In this document: in pieces, positions 26,038 through 35,583 of the stretch | Layout of the letters: each line of letters begins with the position of its first letter | Position numbering within the stretch: position 1 is the first letter of the stretch | Source of the DNA: Aquimarina acroporae | GTDB taxonomy: Bacteria; Bacteroidota; Bacteroidia; Flavobacteriales; Flavobacteriaceae | Length of the DNA stretch: 64,000 nucleotides | Assembly: GCF_023195925.1 (NCBI RefSeq) | Contig: NZ_JALPRE010000003.1 | Location: 248,001-312,000, forward strand | Direction of reading: 5' to 3' | Position numbers and translations under genes: made by a program | Notes under the pieces: generated by a model | What the model was told of the DNA's origin: nothing | What the model saw: the letters and a program-made list of their open reading frames with translations, nothing else | The model's database searches: none

Positions 26038-28428
26038 ATGAAAAATACTACTAAAAGTGCAAAAGATATAGCCAGCATGCTATTGGTAATGATAGTTACT
26101 ATAGCGTTTAGCTACACAACTGCACAACAACAAAATTTCCTTTCTGTTTCGGGTAATAAATTATTCGATAGTAAAGGTAAAGAAGTGCGTTTGACAGGGG
26201 TCAATTGGTTTGGCTTCGAGACCCAAAATTATTTTCCGCATGGAATATGGACCCGAGATATGAAAAGTGTGTTACAGCAAATAAAGGATCTAGGATTCAA
26301 TACGATTCGTGTACCCTGGTGTAATGAAATGCTTAACCCAGGATCGACTATTACAATTCCTTCTTATGGAAGTGATGCATATACAGGGATTTCTCCTATG
26401 AACGAAGAAGAATCGACAATAACCAAGCCTATTGAATTGATGGATGTTTTGGTACGATGGTGCCAGGAAAATGACATGAAAATTGTATTAGATAATCACT
26501 CTCGTGCGGCAGATGGGTTTTTGAATGAGGAATTTTGGTATACCCCAGAATATTCAGAAGAAAGATGGATCAACGACTGGATTTTTATGGCAGATAGATA
26601 TAAAGATTTTTCTGCTGTTGTTGGTATGGATTTGAATAACGAACCACATGGGTCAACCTGGGGAGATAGCAATCCAGCAACAGATTGGAACAAAGCCGCT
26701 GAGCGATGCGGAAACGCAATTCTAAATGTAAATCCGAATGTGCTTATTATCGTTGAAGGAGTAGGAGAATTCGAAGGAAATTCATACTGGTGGGGAGGAC
26801 AATTAATGGGAGCAAGACAATACCCAGTCCAATTATCAGATCCTAGTAAGTTGATGTATTCAGCGCATGAATATGGTCCAGAGGTATCACAACAGGATTG
26901 GTTCGAAGCTGCAAACTTTCCTCAAAATATGCCAGGTATTTGGAGAGATAACTTTCATTATTTGTACGAAGAAGGAACTTCTCCTTTGTTTTTAGGAGAG
27001 TTTGGAATAAAAAACCAAGATGCTTTTGGGGGTATTGCATTTACTTGGTTTACAGAGTTTACAGATTTTATGGGAGACATATACTCCTGGACCTTCTGGA
27101 GTATGAATCCTAATTCTGGTGATACCGGAGGGATCTTACAAGACGATTGGTCTTCAGTAAACCAATGGAAACTGGATGTTCTTACCCCACATTTAGCACC
27201 TATAATCCCTAATGTAGTTGGAGGTACTGGTAATCGTCCTCCAGTAGCAAGTTTCACAAGCGATGTTATGTCGGGAGATGCTCCGTTAACGGTACAGTTT
27301 GATGGCTCTGCTTCTTCAGACCCTGATAATGATGCCTTAACATATTCCTGGAGTTTTGGAGATGGAACTACTGCTACAGGATCAGGGATATCTCATGTTT
27401 TTACGCAACCCGGTACATATTTGGTAACTCTTACGGTAAGTGATGGTGCTTTAAATGATACCGATACAAAAACAATTACCGTTACCGATCCAGATACTTC
27501 AGTGGTTGTTGATGCCACTTTCTCTTCAAGTAGTGCAGGTGGCGAAGCACCTATTACTATTGCTTTTGATGCATCTACATCTTCAAGTTCTGATGGAAGT
27601 GTATTATCTTTTGTATGGGATTTTGGCGATGGAAACACTGGTAACGGCACCAATGTATCGCATCAATACACTGTGGCAGGAAACTATACAGTAACCCTAA
27701 CGGCTTCAACTTCTTCTGGAAATTCTGATACTGCGACTACTTCAATTATAGTAACAGAACCAATAAATGGAGGGGATTGTTCGTTTGGTGCTCCACAGGC
27801 AAATCCATTAGGTACAATTGCGAATGCATCCTACACAAAAAGTTATGTTTTAGGAAGTGGAGGCCCAGATTTAAGTAATGTTACCAATTTTACTATTAAT
27901 TGGGATTTGACCAATAACGGTTTATGGCAATTTTCTATGAATACAAATAATGGTGTTCCAAGTTGGTGGAACAACCTACTAGATAATACTACTAGTCAAA
28001 CATTTAACGCACCACAACCGTCAATAACACTCTCTGGAACTGGTTTCGCAAATTTAGACGGTGCATATGATGTGACTATGGATGGGAATAATTTTGTTAT
28101 GGTATCAAAGACAGCAAACTTCACAATTTATTTTAGCAATAGTGATGTTGCTCCGGTATGCGAAGGTAACAGTAAAGTGGTAGATGTCTTAGATCTCAGA
28201 GTTTTTCCAAACCCTGTAATAAATACAATGCAAATTAGTAGAACTTCCTCAATGAAAGGAGCTCGTATTAATGTAGTCGATATTACCGGAAAGATTTTAA
28301 AAACAAATATTATTAATACTACTGCTAAGGAAGCATTACTTGATGTTTCAGACCTTAGGTCAGGATTATATTTCCTAAAAGTGTATCAAAACAAAGAAAT
28401 CGTAACCAAACAAATTATTAAAAAATAA
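26038..28428 (+). CDS. GH5 cellulase with PKD, module X and T9SS tail
   Basis: A 796-residue secreted endoglucanase-like enzyme. Signal peptide about 1-29; GH5 catalytic domain about 32-390 with acid/base E202 in DLNNEPHG and nucleophile E321 in FLGEFG; FNTIRVPW and VLDNHS are further GH5 landmarks. Two PKD domains (399-485, 492-575), one copy of module X (581-708) and a T9SS type A tail (716-796) follow. The catalytic sequence looks like cellulase-type GH5 (subfamily 1-like, not certain). The start codon comes 17 bp after the terminator of the upstream gene, so transcription would need read-through or a promoter inside the preceding gene. Confidence 0.9.
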   Translation: MKNTTKSAKDIASMLLVMIVTIAFSYTTAQQQNFLSVSGNKLFDSKGKEVRLTGVNWFGFETQNYFPHGIWTRDMKSVLQQIKDLGFNTIRVPWCNEMLNPGSTITIPSYGSDAYTGISPMNEEESTITKPIELMDVLVRWCQENDMKIVLDNHSRAADGFLNEEFWYTPEYSEERWINDWIFMADRYKDFSAVVGMDLNNEPHGSTWGDSNPATDWNKAAERCGNAILNVNPNVLIIVEGVGEFEGNSYWWGGQLMGARQYPVQLSDPSKLMYSAHEYGPEVSQQDWFEAANFPQNMPGIWRDNFHYLYEEGTSPLFLGEFGIKNQDAFGGIAFTWFTEFTDFMGDIYSWTFWSMNPNSGDTGGILQDDWSSVNQWKLDVLTPHLAPIIPNVVGGTGNRPPVASFTSDVMSGDAPLTVQFDGSASSDPDNDALTYSWSFGDGTTATGSGISHVFTQPGTYLVTLTVSDGALNDTDTKTITVTDPDTSVVVDATFSSSSAGGEAPITIAFDASTSSSSDGSVLSFVWDFGDGNTGNGTNVSHQYTVAGNYTVTLTASTSSGNSDTATTSIIVTEPINGGDCSFGAPQANPLGTIANASYTKSYVLGSGGPDLSNVTNFTINWDLTNNGLWQFSMNTNNGVPSWWNNLLDNTTSQTFNAPQPSITLSGTGFANLDGAYDVTMDGNNFVMVSKTANFTIYFSNSDVAPVCEGNSKVVDVLDLRVFPNPVINTMQISRTSSMKGARINVVDITGKILKTNIINTTAKEALLDVSDLRSGLYFLKVYQNKEIVTKQIIKK
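27778..28161 (+). other. Unrecognised Cys-bounded module X, copy 3
   Basis: Residues 581-708 of the GH5 cellulase, 128 residues. It starts CSFGAP and ends APVC and keeps YVLGSGGPDLSN, INWDLTNNGLW and NTNNGVPSWW. A Trp replaces the Tyr at two positions compared with copies 1 and 2. Confidence 0.6.
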
Positions 28429-28458
28429 ACAGAACCATATTCTAATTGAATAAAAAGA

Positions 28459-28484
28459 GGAGAGAGAAATTCTATTCTCTCTCC
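28459..28484 (+). terminator. Terminator-like hairpin
   Basis: A perfect 10-bp stem GGAGAGAGAA / TTCTCTCTCC lies 31 bp after the GH5 stop. The T-run after it is weak (CTTAA). Its sequence resembles the terminator at 25990, so the two may be duplicates. Confidence 0.6.
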
Positions 28485-28553
28485 CTTAACCCTAATTATC
28501 TCTTAAAACAATCGGGTGCATAGACCTGCATAAACACAAACTCATCTATAATT

Positions 28554-31500
28554 ATGAAGCCTGCATATAGAAAGCGAGCCAGATGGCTGATGCTTTTTAA
28601 AAAAACAAATTACCGCATATGGTTTGCTATAGCAATATTCATTTCCTTCGGACTGGTAGTAAAATCTGTCAATCAGATATATGATGGTACTTCGGGTCCA
28701 GAAATGACAACACAAACCTGGCCGGCGGGAACTTTTCTAGCCAATTTCCCCGAAGGGGATCGAATTAATACCTACCACCGCAACTACCTAATGATTAACG
28801 GGCAGGCGGGTACGGGAATTTGGGATATTTCTAACCCTACTGCACCAAAAAGAGTGCAATTTAGTGACGCTGCAAATAACGGACATCGATGGTGGAAACT
28901 CGAAGGAGATCTTTTCTATCGAGAGTACTCTGTTCCCGAAGTTCAGGGAACAGGATATAAATATTTAGATCTTTCTAATATGTTAGACCGTAAACCCGTA
29001 ACTTCTTCAGATATTTTATATACGGTTTTAGATGGGCAATCGAACTATGACAACCTTGAGACTTTTCCACATACCATAGATGGAAATAGAGTTTTTGACA
29101 TGAGATCGGGGGCTCAAGTAGACGACATTCCCGCGTCAGTGGGTTTGCCAGATGTTGTCGTTCGGGTGGGAAACTATGTGTTTTATGCTCCGCAAACGGG
29201 AGATATAAGTGTATTTGATTTTGGAAACCCTAATGATATCAAATTTCTGGGTTCTTTTGGGGGAGATATTCCACATGAACAATATAGCACAGGAATTCAA
29301 CTTTGGAGAAATTATTTGGTCTTTATGAGTGGAAATCAAGGTCCAGATGCTTTGGTAGGGTTCGATATTAGCGATCCAACCAATGTTAAGAGAGGGTTTA
29401 GCTTACATTCAGATCAGATTACTTTGGGGCGGTATATGATTTTTCAAGATGAATTTGGATTCTCAGGAAGGTTTGACCGAGGGGTAAAGTTCAATTTTGA
29501 AACTATGGAAATTGAACAAGAATTTTTTCCGCCGTCTAGTGATGAAACGCTTCAGTTTATAGATAATCAATGGATGCCAATCGGACATATTTTAGTGGCA
29601 AGTGGTGATGACAAAACATCGATTTTCGCGCATCAAGATGGTTTAGATACTAATCCTCCTTCTGTAGGTCATCATTTCCCTAAAGCTGGTGCGATTAATC
29701 AACCCGTAACCTCTACTATAGGTTTTGTGATTAATGAAACTTTAAAAGATTTAACGCTGAATGATCAAACTATCCAAGTAAGTCCTTTGGGAGGAGAACC
29801 TATAAAAGGCGATGTTACGACAACCTCATATCAGGTAATTAATTATGCTCCAAAAGAGAAGTTATTGCCAAACACTACGTATGAGGTAAAATTTGTAGAA
29901 GGGGGTATAAAAGATGCAGTTGGAAACGGAATGGAAGAATATATTTTCTATTTCACCACAGGAGGGGATACTACAAACCAATCTCCCAAGGTAACACAAA
30001 TAGAGTTAAATAAACCATCTCCTATAGCTATTGGCAGTTTGATAGAGTTTACTGCTCAAGCAACAGATCCAGATGGAAACCCGTTGAGTTACCGATGGGA
30101 TTTTGGTGATGGATCTCCAAAAACTGAATGGACCGGGAATACGGTTACACATACTTTTACAGAATCAGGAAATTATACTGTTCAGGTTCAGGTATCAGAT
30201 AATAATGGAGGATTTGTAGTTGCCTCCCAATCTTTGGTGGTAACAGATAGTTTAAACAACACTTTACCTACCCAATCGGGACCAATTACTGTTGATGAGA
30301 TAAACAGAATCGTTTGGTCTGTAAATCCTGACAATAATTCGGTTACTTTAATAGATGCAGATGATTTATCAATTATAAAAGAAGTAACTATAGGAGACGA
30401 TCCTATAAGTGTAGCATTAGATATAAATAACAATGCCTGGATAACCTGTAGAGATTCTGATGAATTATATGTTCTTAATAGCCAAGGGGTGATTCAAAAA
30501 AGAATTTCTTTAGATGCGGGTTCTCGTCCTTATGCAGTTGTTTTTACTCCAAACGGAGAAAAAGGCTTTGTTTCGGCTTTTGGGTCAGGAAAAATCATAG
30601 AAATTTCTTCAGCAACAAATACCATTGTTACCTCTTTTGAAATAGGAGAAACACCTAGAGCACTAGCAATTACAGGAGATAGCAAAACCTTATTGGTGAC
30701 CAGGTTTATTTCTGAAGATACTGAAGGTCAAATTTGGGAAATAGATATCAACACAAGAACACTTAAAAACACTATTGCACTTCCCTTAGATGATTTTACC
30801 CAGGACAATGGAAATGCAGGTAGAGGGTTACCAAATTATGTCTCTGGATTAACGATTCATCCTAATAATAATACAGCATGGTCGGTTGCTAAGAAAGACA
30901 ATATTTTGAGGGGGTTGTCAAGAGATGGCCAGGCACTTACATTCGATAATGTTGTTCGAACAGCGATTTCTCCAATAAACTTGGTTAGTAGTACTGAAAT
31001 TGTATCAAACAGATTAGATATCGATAACCATGGGCAACCCTCTTCTGCATTGTTTAGCCCAAACGGAAATTATCTTTTTATCACTATGCAGGGTAATAAT
31101 AGAATAATTGTTTTAGATCCTAAACGAGGGTTAGAATTGGTGAAAAAAGATGTTGGAAAAGCCCCGCAGGGGCTGGCAGTTGATCGAACTACCAATAGAC
31201 TTTTTGTAAAAAATTTTATGGATAGAAGCCTTACCGTTTTTGATGCCGATCAAATGATCAAAAGTGGTACTGCAACTTTAGAAAAAATTTCTTCGATAAG
31301 TACTGTAAATCAAGAGAATTTGAGTCCGGTAGTACTAAAAGGGAAACAAATTTTTTATGATGCGGCAAATCTAAAAATGGGAACAGATGGGTATATAAGT
31401 TGTGCCAGTTGCCATATCGATGGTACGCAAGATGGAAGAACCTGGGACTTCACCGATCGCGGAGAAGGATTAAGAAATACAATTTCGCTTATTGGGCGAT

Positions 31501-34500
31501 CCGGAACCGCACACGGAAGAGTACATTGGAGTGCCAATTTTGATGAAATTCAGGATTTCGAAAATGATATTCGTTTCCATTTCAAAGGGCAAGGATTTAT
31601 GAGTAATGCCGATTTTAATGAAGGCACTACGGCTTTATCTTTAGGAAACCCAAAGGCTGGGAAATCTGCAGATCTAGATGCTTTAACGGCATATATAGAG
31701 TCACTAAATTCTTTTGATCCAAGTCCATATAGAAACCCAGATGGATCACTTACAGCCCAAGGAGTAGCAGGAAAATCCTTGTTTGAAGACCTGAAATGTA
31801 ATTCTTGTCATAGCGGAGCAAGCTTTACAGATAGTAACTCGGGGAAATTACATGATGTAGGAACCATAGTTGCAAATAGTGGAAATAGACTTCAAAAACC
31901 TCTTTTGGGAATTGATGTTCCTACACTAAAAGATGTATGGGCTACTGCCCCGTACCTGCACAATGGAGTGGCAAAAACAATTAAAGAAGTGCTTACTACG
32001 TATAATGTTGATGGTGCACATGGAGATGTATCTACGCTAAGTCAAACTCAAATCGATCAATTGGAAGCCTATATAAAGCAAATTGATGGATCTGAAACGG
32101 GAACAACGTCTGCACAGACATTGGAGATGACTTCTCCTATTGATGGAGCAAAAATAGACACTTCAGACCCTATACAATTAAAGGTAAATACAACCATTCA
32201 GGGAATTACCAAAATTCAATATTTCATAGATAATGATTTGATCGAAGAGGTTACAACTCCGCCATTCGAATCTACTTGGAACCCCATTATATGGAAGTCA
32301 TATAATATAGCGGCAAAAGTATTCTATAACAATGGAAATACTGCCTCGGTTACTCCAGAGGTAAATGTAAAATTTAAGAACACCATTAACGTGATGTTTG
32401 TGGTTGGTGATAAGAACAACCTTTCAGGAGAAGATCAACGCATTAAATCCCGATTAGAGCAAAAACTAGGGTTTTTAATAACCTTGTTTTCAGATGAAGA
32501 AGCAACCAGTCCGCAAACTGCAAATCCTTATGACTTGGTTCTGGTATCATCAACGGTAGATCCCAGAGAATTGGGAAATGATCTTGAGGGAGCTCGAGTT
32601 CCATTAATTACCTGGAACCCTTTTATGTATGGTAAATTGCGAATGACTTCTGGAGAATTAAATACCGGTTATGGAATTACTCCCGATGGATTTTCAAATA
32701 TTACGGTAACAGCACCAAGCCACCCTATGGCAGCTGGTGCTGGGGTTCAAACAGCATTATATTCAATTACACAAAGTTTGCCTTTTGGAAATCCTACGGA
32801 TGAGGCTATAATAATTGCGAAAGCGGGTACGCGACCTATCTTGTTCGGGTATGAACCGAGTATTGCTATTCCGTCAAGGCGAGTGGCTTTCCCTTTACGG
32901 GACCAGTTTATGCATTTACTCACCGATCAAGGTCTTAAAATGTTTGATGCAGCCGTGCTATGGACCTTACATGGGGGAGATGCTGATACACCAATTGGTC
33001 CATTACCAGATGTATATTTTAAGTCACCTGTAGAAGGGCAAATGGTAAACACACCATTAACGATTAATTTCGAAACAGAAGGCTGGGATTTACCTTCCCA
33101 GCAATATAAACTTAGATTTAAAATTGATGGACAAGATAGAGGTTTGATTACCGCTGAAGGACCACACGCAGATGGAACAACATTATCTGAAGGCCCTCAT
33201 GAGTTGACTCTGCAGATGGAACGAAGTGATAATTCACCAACAGACTTGGGAGAGACCATTACCGTAATGGTCACCAATGATCCTTTGCCACAAAACCCAA
33301 CGGTAATCATTCAGTCACCATCAAACGGAGGATTAGTAGGACCTGACTTTAATATCGAGTTTTCAACCTTTTTGTGGGATATCGAACCTGGAGGACAGCA
33401 TGTAAAATACTTTGTAGATGACATAGAACAAGGTACATTGTTTACATTAGATCCTATACCCGTAAGTAATCTGTCTGAAGGGCCACATACTATAAAACTT
33501 GTACTTGCAAAGGCAAATGGAGAAATTACTGGTGATCCAACAGAAATAACGGTTACTGTCGATAAGAGATTCAGCAATTTGCCAGAAACGGATTTTAGTG
33601 TCGAGTATAGAGACAATAGTTCAGGGATAACGACCGTCGAGTTAAAACCGGTTTTTCAAGTAGTAAGCGAATCTGTTCAGAACTTACCTTTAAGTGATTT
33701 CACGATAAGGTATTGGTTTACACCAGAGGCAAATGTTCCTATGAGTTTTAACATTGACTATGCACAAGTGACAGGAGTAACAGGAGCCTATGGCATTCAA
33801 GGAACAGAAAATTATCTAGAACTTGGTTTTGCAAGTTCTTCTGGAGATTTACCTGCCAACGGAAAATCTGGACAAATACAAACACGTTTGCATCATTCGG
33901 GGTTTCAGTCTCATAATCAAAACAATGATTTCTCATATGATGCTGGAAAAACATCATTACAACCTCATGTATTAGTGACTTTATACTACAAAGGAAACTT
34001 AGTCTGGGGATTAGAACCGGGAGGAGACGGTTCTCCTATTCCTAACAGACCACCAAATGCTAAAATAACTTCAGACGCCACTTCTGGTGCTGTTCCATTT
34101 ACAGTTAATATGGAGGCTTCTACTTCAAGCGACCCAGATGGTGATCTATTGACGTATACCTGGGATTTAGGTAATGGTGAAACTGCAACTGGAGCAGTGG
34201 TGTCATACACCTATCAACAGGCTGGAAATTATGAGGTAGTTCTTACTGCCGATGATGGTAATGGTGCTACAGATACCGAACAACTTACCGTATCGGCCAC
34301 CGATCCACCACCAGTTTTGGAGGCAAATTTTACAGCTACACCAACGTTGGGGACGGTTCCTTTACTGGTAAGTTTTGATGCATCTTCCTCAATTTTTGCA
34401 AGTAATGCTATAGTGACGTATTCATGGGATTTTGGTGATGGAAATACGAGCACCGAAGAAAACCCGACTCATACCTATACACAATCAGGGTCTTATGCAG

Positions 34501-35519
34501 CTGTACTTACTATAAGCGATGGAGCAAATTCTGATGTTTCAGAAATTGTAACCATTACCGTTAATGATACTTCTACTCCGGTTGCAACCGCAAGTATTTC
34601 GGTAGATTCTTCGGTAGCAACGGCACCAGCAACGATTAATTTTGATGGTTCTGCATCTACCATATCAGATGGTAGTGTACTTACCTATAGTTGGGATTTT
34701 GGTGACGGAACCGTAGGTTCGGGTCAATTGTTATCACATGAGTATGCGGCTGCTGGAGATTATATAGTTCGTTTAGAGGTATCGAATGTAGCTGGAATTT
34801 CAGATGCGACCACGACAAATATTCAAATCAATGAACCGGTAACTGGAGGAAATAGTTGTGATTTTGGGACACCATTGCCAAATGCCCTACCTAGTGTCGA
34901 AAATACCACTTATAACAATATCTATGTTTTAGGAACGGGTGGACCTGATTTAGGCAATGTAACCAATTTAACCATGAACTGGAGTCTTGAAAATAATGGT
35001 TTATGGCAATTTTCTATGAACACGAATAATGGGGTGCCAAGTTGGTGGATAGATTTAACGGCGTTTATTACCAATCAAACTTTTAATAGTGTTCAACCAG
35101 AAGTAACACTTTCTGGAACAGGGTTTGGCAATTTGGATGGAACCTATTATGTAGCTAAAGATGGTGATAATTTTGTTCTGGTTGCTAAAGGAGGAAGCTT
35201 TTCAATTTACTTCAGTAATAGCGCTACTTCTCCTAATTGTGAAAGTGCAATAAAAGCTTCAAATACAGCAGAGATCACTCATTTGACCACATTCCCTAAT
35301 CCCTTTATTAATGAGGTTACTTTGGGAAGTAATACGAGCTTGAAAGGAGCTAATATTACGCTAATAGATTTCAATGGACGCGTGGTACTATCGAATGAAA
35401 TTAGAAAAGACGTACATCAATTCAAATTGGTTACCGATGGAATAGAATCAGGAATGTACTTTCTGCGAATAGATTCCAATAACCAAACAATTGTAAGACA
35501 GATTTTAAAGTATAAATAG
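28554..35519 (+). CDS. Giant di-heme cytochrome c / CBM3 / PKD protein, T9SS-secreted
   Basis: 2321 residues. A hydrophobic export segment lies near 22-42. A LVIVD-type propeller (about 45-370), an Ig-like Big_5 domain and a PKD domain (476-565) follow, then a YVTN-type beta-propeller (575-920). A cytochrome-c-peroxidase/MauG-like region (925-1185) has two heme motifs, CASCH (950-954) and CNSCH (1082-1086), plus DVPTLKDVWATAPYLHNGV. Next come an Ig-like domain, a ThuA-like region (1278-1482), two Ig-like domains, a CBM3 (1680-1825; TIRYWF, NDFSYD, LVWGLEPGG), three PKD domains, module X (2102-2229) and a T9SS tail. Cellulose-targeted redox chemistry is inferred; no LPMO is in the window. Confidence 0.85.
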   Translation: MKPAYRKRARWLMLFKKTNYRIWFAIAIFISFGLVVKSVNQIYDGTSGPEMTTQTWPAGTFLANFPEGDRINTYHRNYLMINGQAGTGIWDISNPTAPKRVQFSDAANNGHRWWKLEGDLFYREYSVPEVQGTGYKYLDLSNMLDRKPVTSSDILYTVLDGQSNYDNLETFPHTIDGNRVFDMRSGAQVDDIPASVGLPDVVVRVGNYVFYAPQTGDISVFDFGNPNDIKFLGSFGGDIPHEQYSTGIQLWRNYLVFMSGNQGPDALVGFDISDPTNVKRGFSLHSDQITLGRYMIFQDEFGFSGRFDRGVKFNFETMEIEQEFFPPSSDETLQFIDNQWMPIGHILVASGDDKTSIFAHQDGLDTNPPSVGHHFPKAGAINQPVTSTIGFVINETLKDLTLNDQTIQVSPLGGEPIKGDVTTTSYQVINYAPKEKLLPNTTYEVKFVEGGIKDAVGNGMEEYIFYFTTGGDTTNQSPKVTQIELNKPSPIAIGSLIEFTAQATDPDGNPLSYRWDFGDGSPKTEWTGNTVTHTFTESGNYTVQVQVSDNNGGFVVASQSLVVTDSLNNTLPTQSGPITVDEINRIVWSVNPDNNSVTLIDADDLSIIKEVTIGDDPISVALDINNNAWITCRDSDELYVLNSQGVIQKRISLDAGSRPYAVVFTPNGEKGFVSAFGSGKIIEISSATNTIVTSFEIGETPRALAITGDSKTLLVTRFISEDTEGQIWEIDINTRTLKNTIALPLDDFTQDNGNAGRGLPNYVSGLTIHPNNNTAWSVAKKDNILRGLSRDGQALTFDNVVRTAISPINLVSSTEIVSNRLDIDNHGQPSSALFSPNGNYLFITMQGNNRIIVLDPKRGLELVKKDVGKAPQGLAVDRTTNRLFVKNFMDRSLTVFDADQMIKSGTATLEKISSISTVNQENLSPVVLKGKQIFYDAANLKMGTDGYISCASCHIDGTQDGRTWDFTDRGEGLRNTISLIGRSGTAHGRVHWSANFDEIQDFENDIRFHFKGQGFMSNADFNEGTTALSLGNPKAGKSADLDALTAYIESLNSFDPSPYRNPDGSLTAQGVAGKSLFEDLKCNSCHSGASFTDSNSGKLHDVGTIVANSGNRLQKPLLGIDVPTLKDVWATAPYLHNGVAKTIKEVLTTYNVDGAHGDVSTLSQTQIDQLEAYIKQIDGSETGTTSAQTLEMTSPIDGAKIDTSDPIQLKVNTTIQGITKIQYFIDNDLIEEVTTPPFESTWNPIIWKSYNIAAKVFYNNGNTASVTPEVNVKFKNTINVMFVVGDKNNLSGEDQRIKSRLEQKLGFLITLFSDEEATSPQTANPYDLVLVSSTVDPRELGNDLEGARVPLITWNPFMYGKLRMTSGELNTGYGITPDGFSNITVTAPSHPMAAGAGVQTALYSITQSLPFGNPTDEAIIIAKAGTRPILFGYEPSIAIPSRRVAFPLRDQFMHLLTDQGLKMFDAAVLWTLHGGDADTPIGPLPDVYFKSPVEGQMVNTPLTINFETEGWDLPSQQYKLRFKIDGQDRGLITAEGPHADGTTLSEGPHELTLQMERSDNSPTDLGETITVMVTNDPLPQNPTVIIQSPSNGGLVGPDFNIEFSTFLWDIEPGGQHVKYFVDDIEQGTLFTLDPIPVSNLSEGPHTIKLVLAKANGEITGDPTEITVTVDKRFSNLPETDFSVEYRDNSSGITTVELKPVFQVVSESVQNLPLSDFTIRYWFTPEANVPMSFNIDYAQVTGVTGAYGIQGTENYLELGFASSSGDLPANGKSGQIQTRLHHSGFQSHNQNNDFSYDAGKTSLQPHVLVTLYYKGNLVWGLEPGGDGSPIPNRPPNAKITSDATSGAVPFTVNMEASTSSDPDGDLLTYTWDLGNGETATGAVVSYTYQQAGNYEVVLTADDGNGATDTEQLTVSATDPPPVLEANFTATPTLGTVPLLVSFDASSSIFASNAIVTYSWDFGDGNTSTEENPTHTYTQSGSYAAVLTISDGANSDVSEIVTITVNDTSTPVATASISVDSSVATAPATINFDGSASTISDGSVLTYSWDFGDGTVGSGQLLSHEYAAAGDYIVRLEVSNVAGISDATTTNIQINEPVTGGNSCDFGTPLPNALPSVENTTYNNIYVLGTGGPDLGNVTNLTMNWSLENNGLWQFSMNTNNGVPSWWIDLTAFITNQTFNSVQPEVTLSGTGFGNLDGTYYVAKDGDNFVLVAKGGSFSIYFSNSATSPNCESAIKASNTAEITHLTTFPNPFINEVTLGSNTSLKGANITLIDFNGRVVLSNEIRKDVHQFKLVTDGIESGMYFLRIDSNNQTIVRQILKYK
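34857..35240 (+). other. Unrecognised Cys-bounded module X, copy 4
   Basis: Residues 2102-2229 of the cytochrome protein, 128 residues. It starts CDFGTP and ends SPNC, with YVLGTGGPDLGN, NWSLENNGLW and NTNNGVPSWW. It is closest to copy 3 and sits just before the T9SS tail, as copy 3 does. Confidence 0.6.
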
Positions 35520-35583
35520 GTGTGAAACAACACTGTTTATCTAGAATGTAACAATCAATAAACCGACTAACTATAACACAAAA

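Noticed and set aside
28554..35519. LPMO or GH domain in the cytochrome protein
   Set aside because: I looked for an N-terminal His brace after the export signal and for GH catalytic motifs and saw neither; only redox, propeller, Ig-like, ThuA-like and binding modules are supported.
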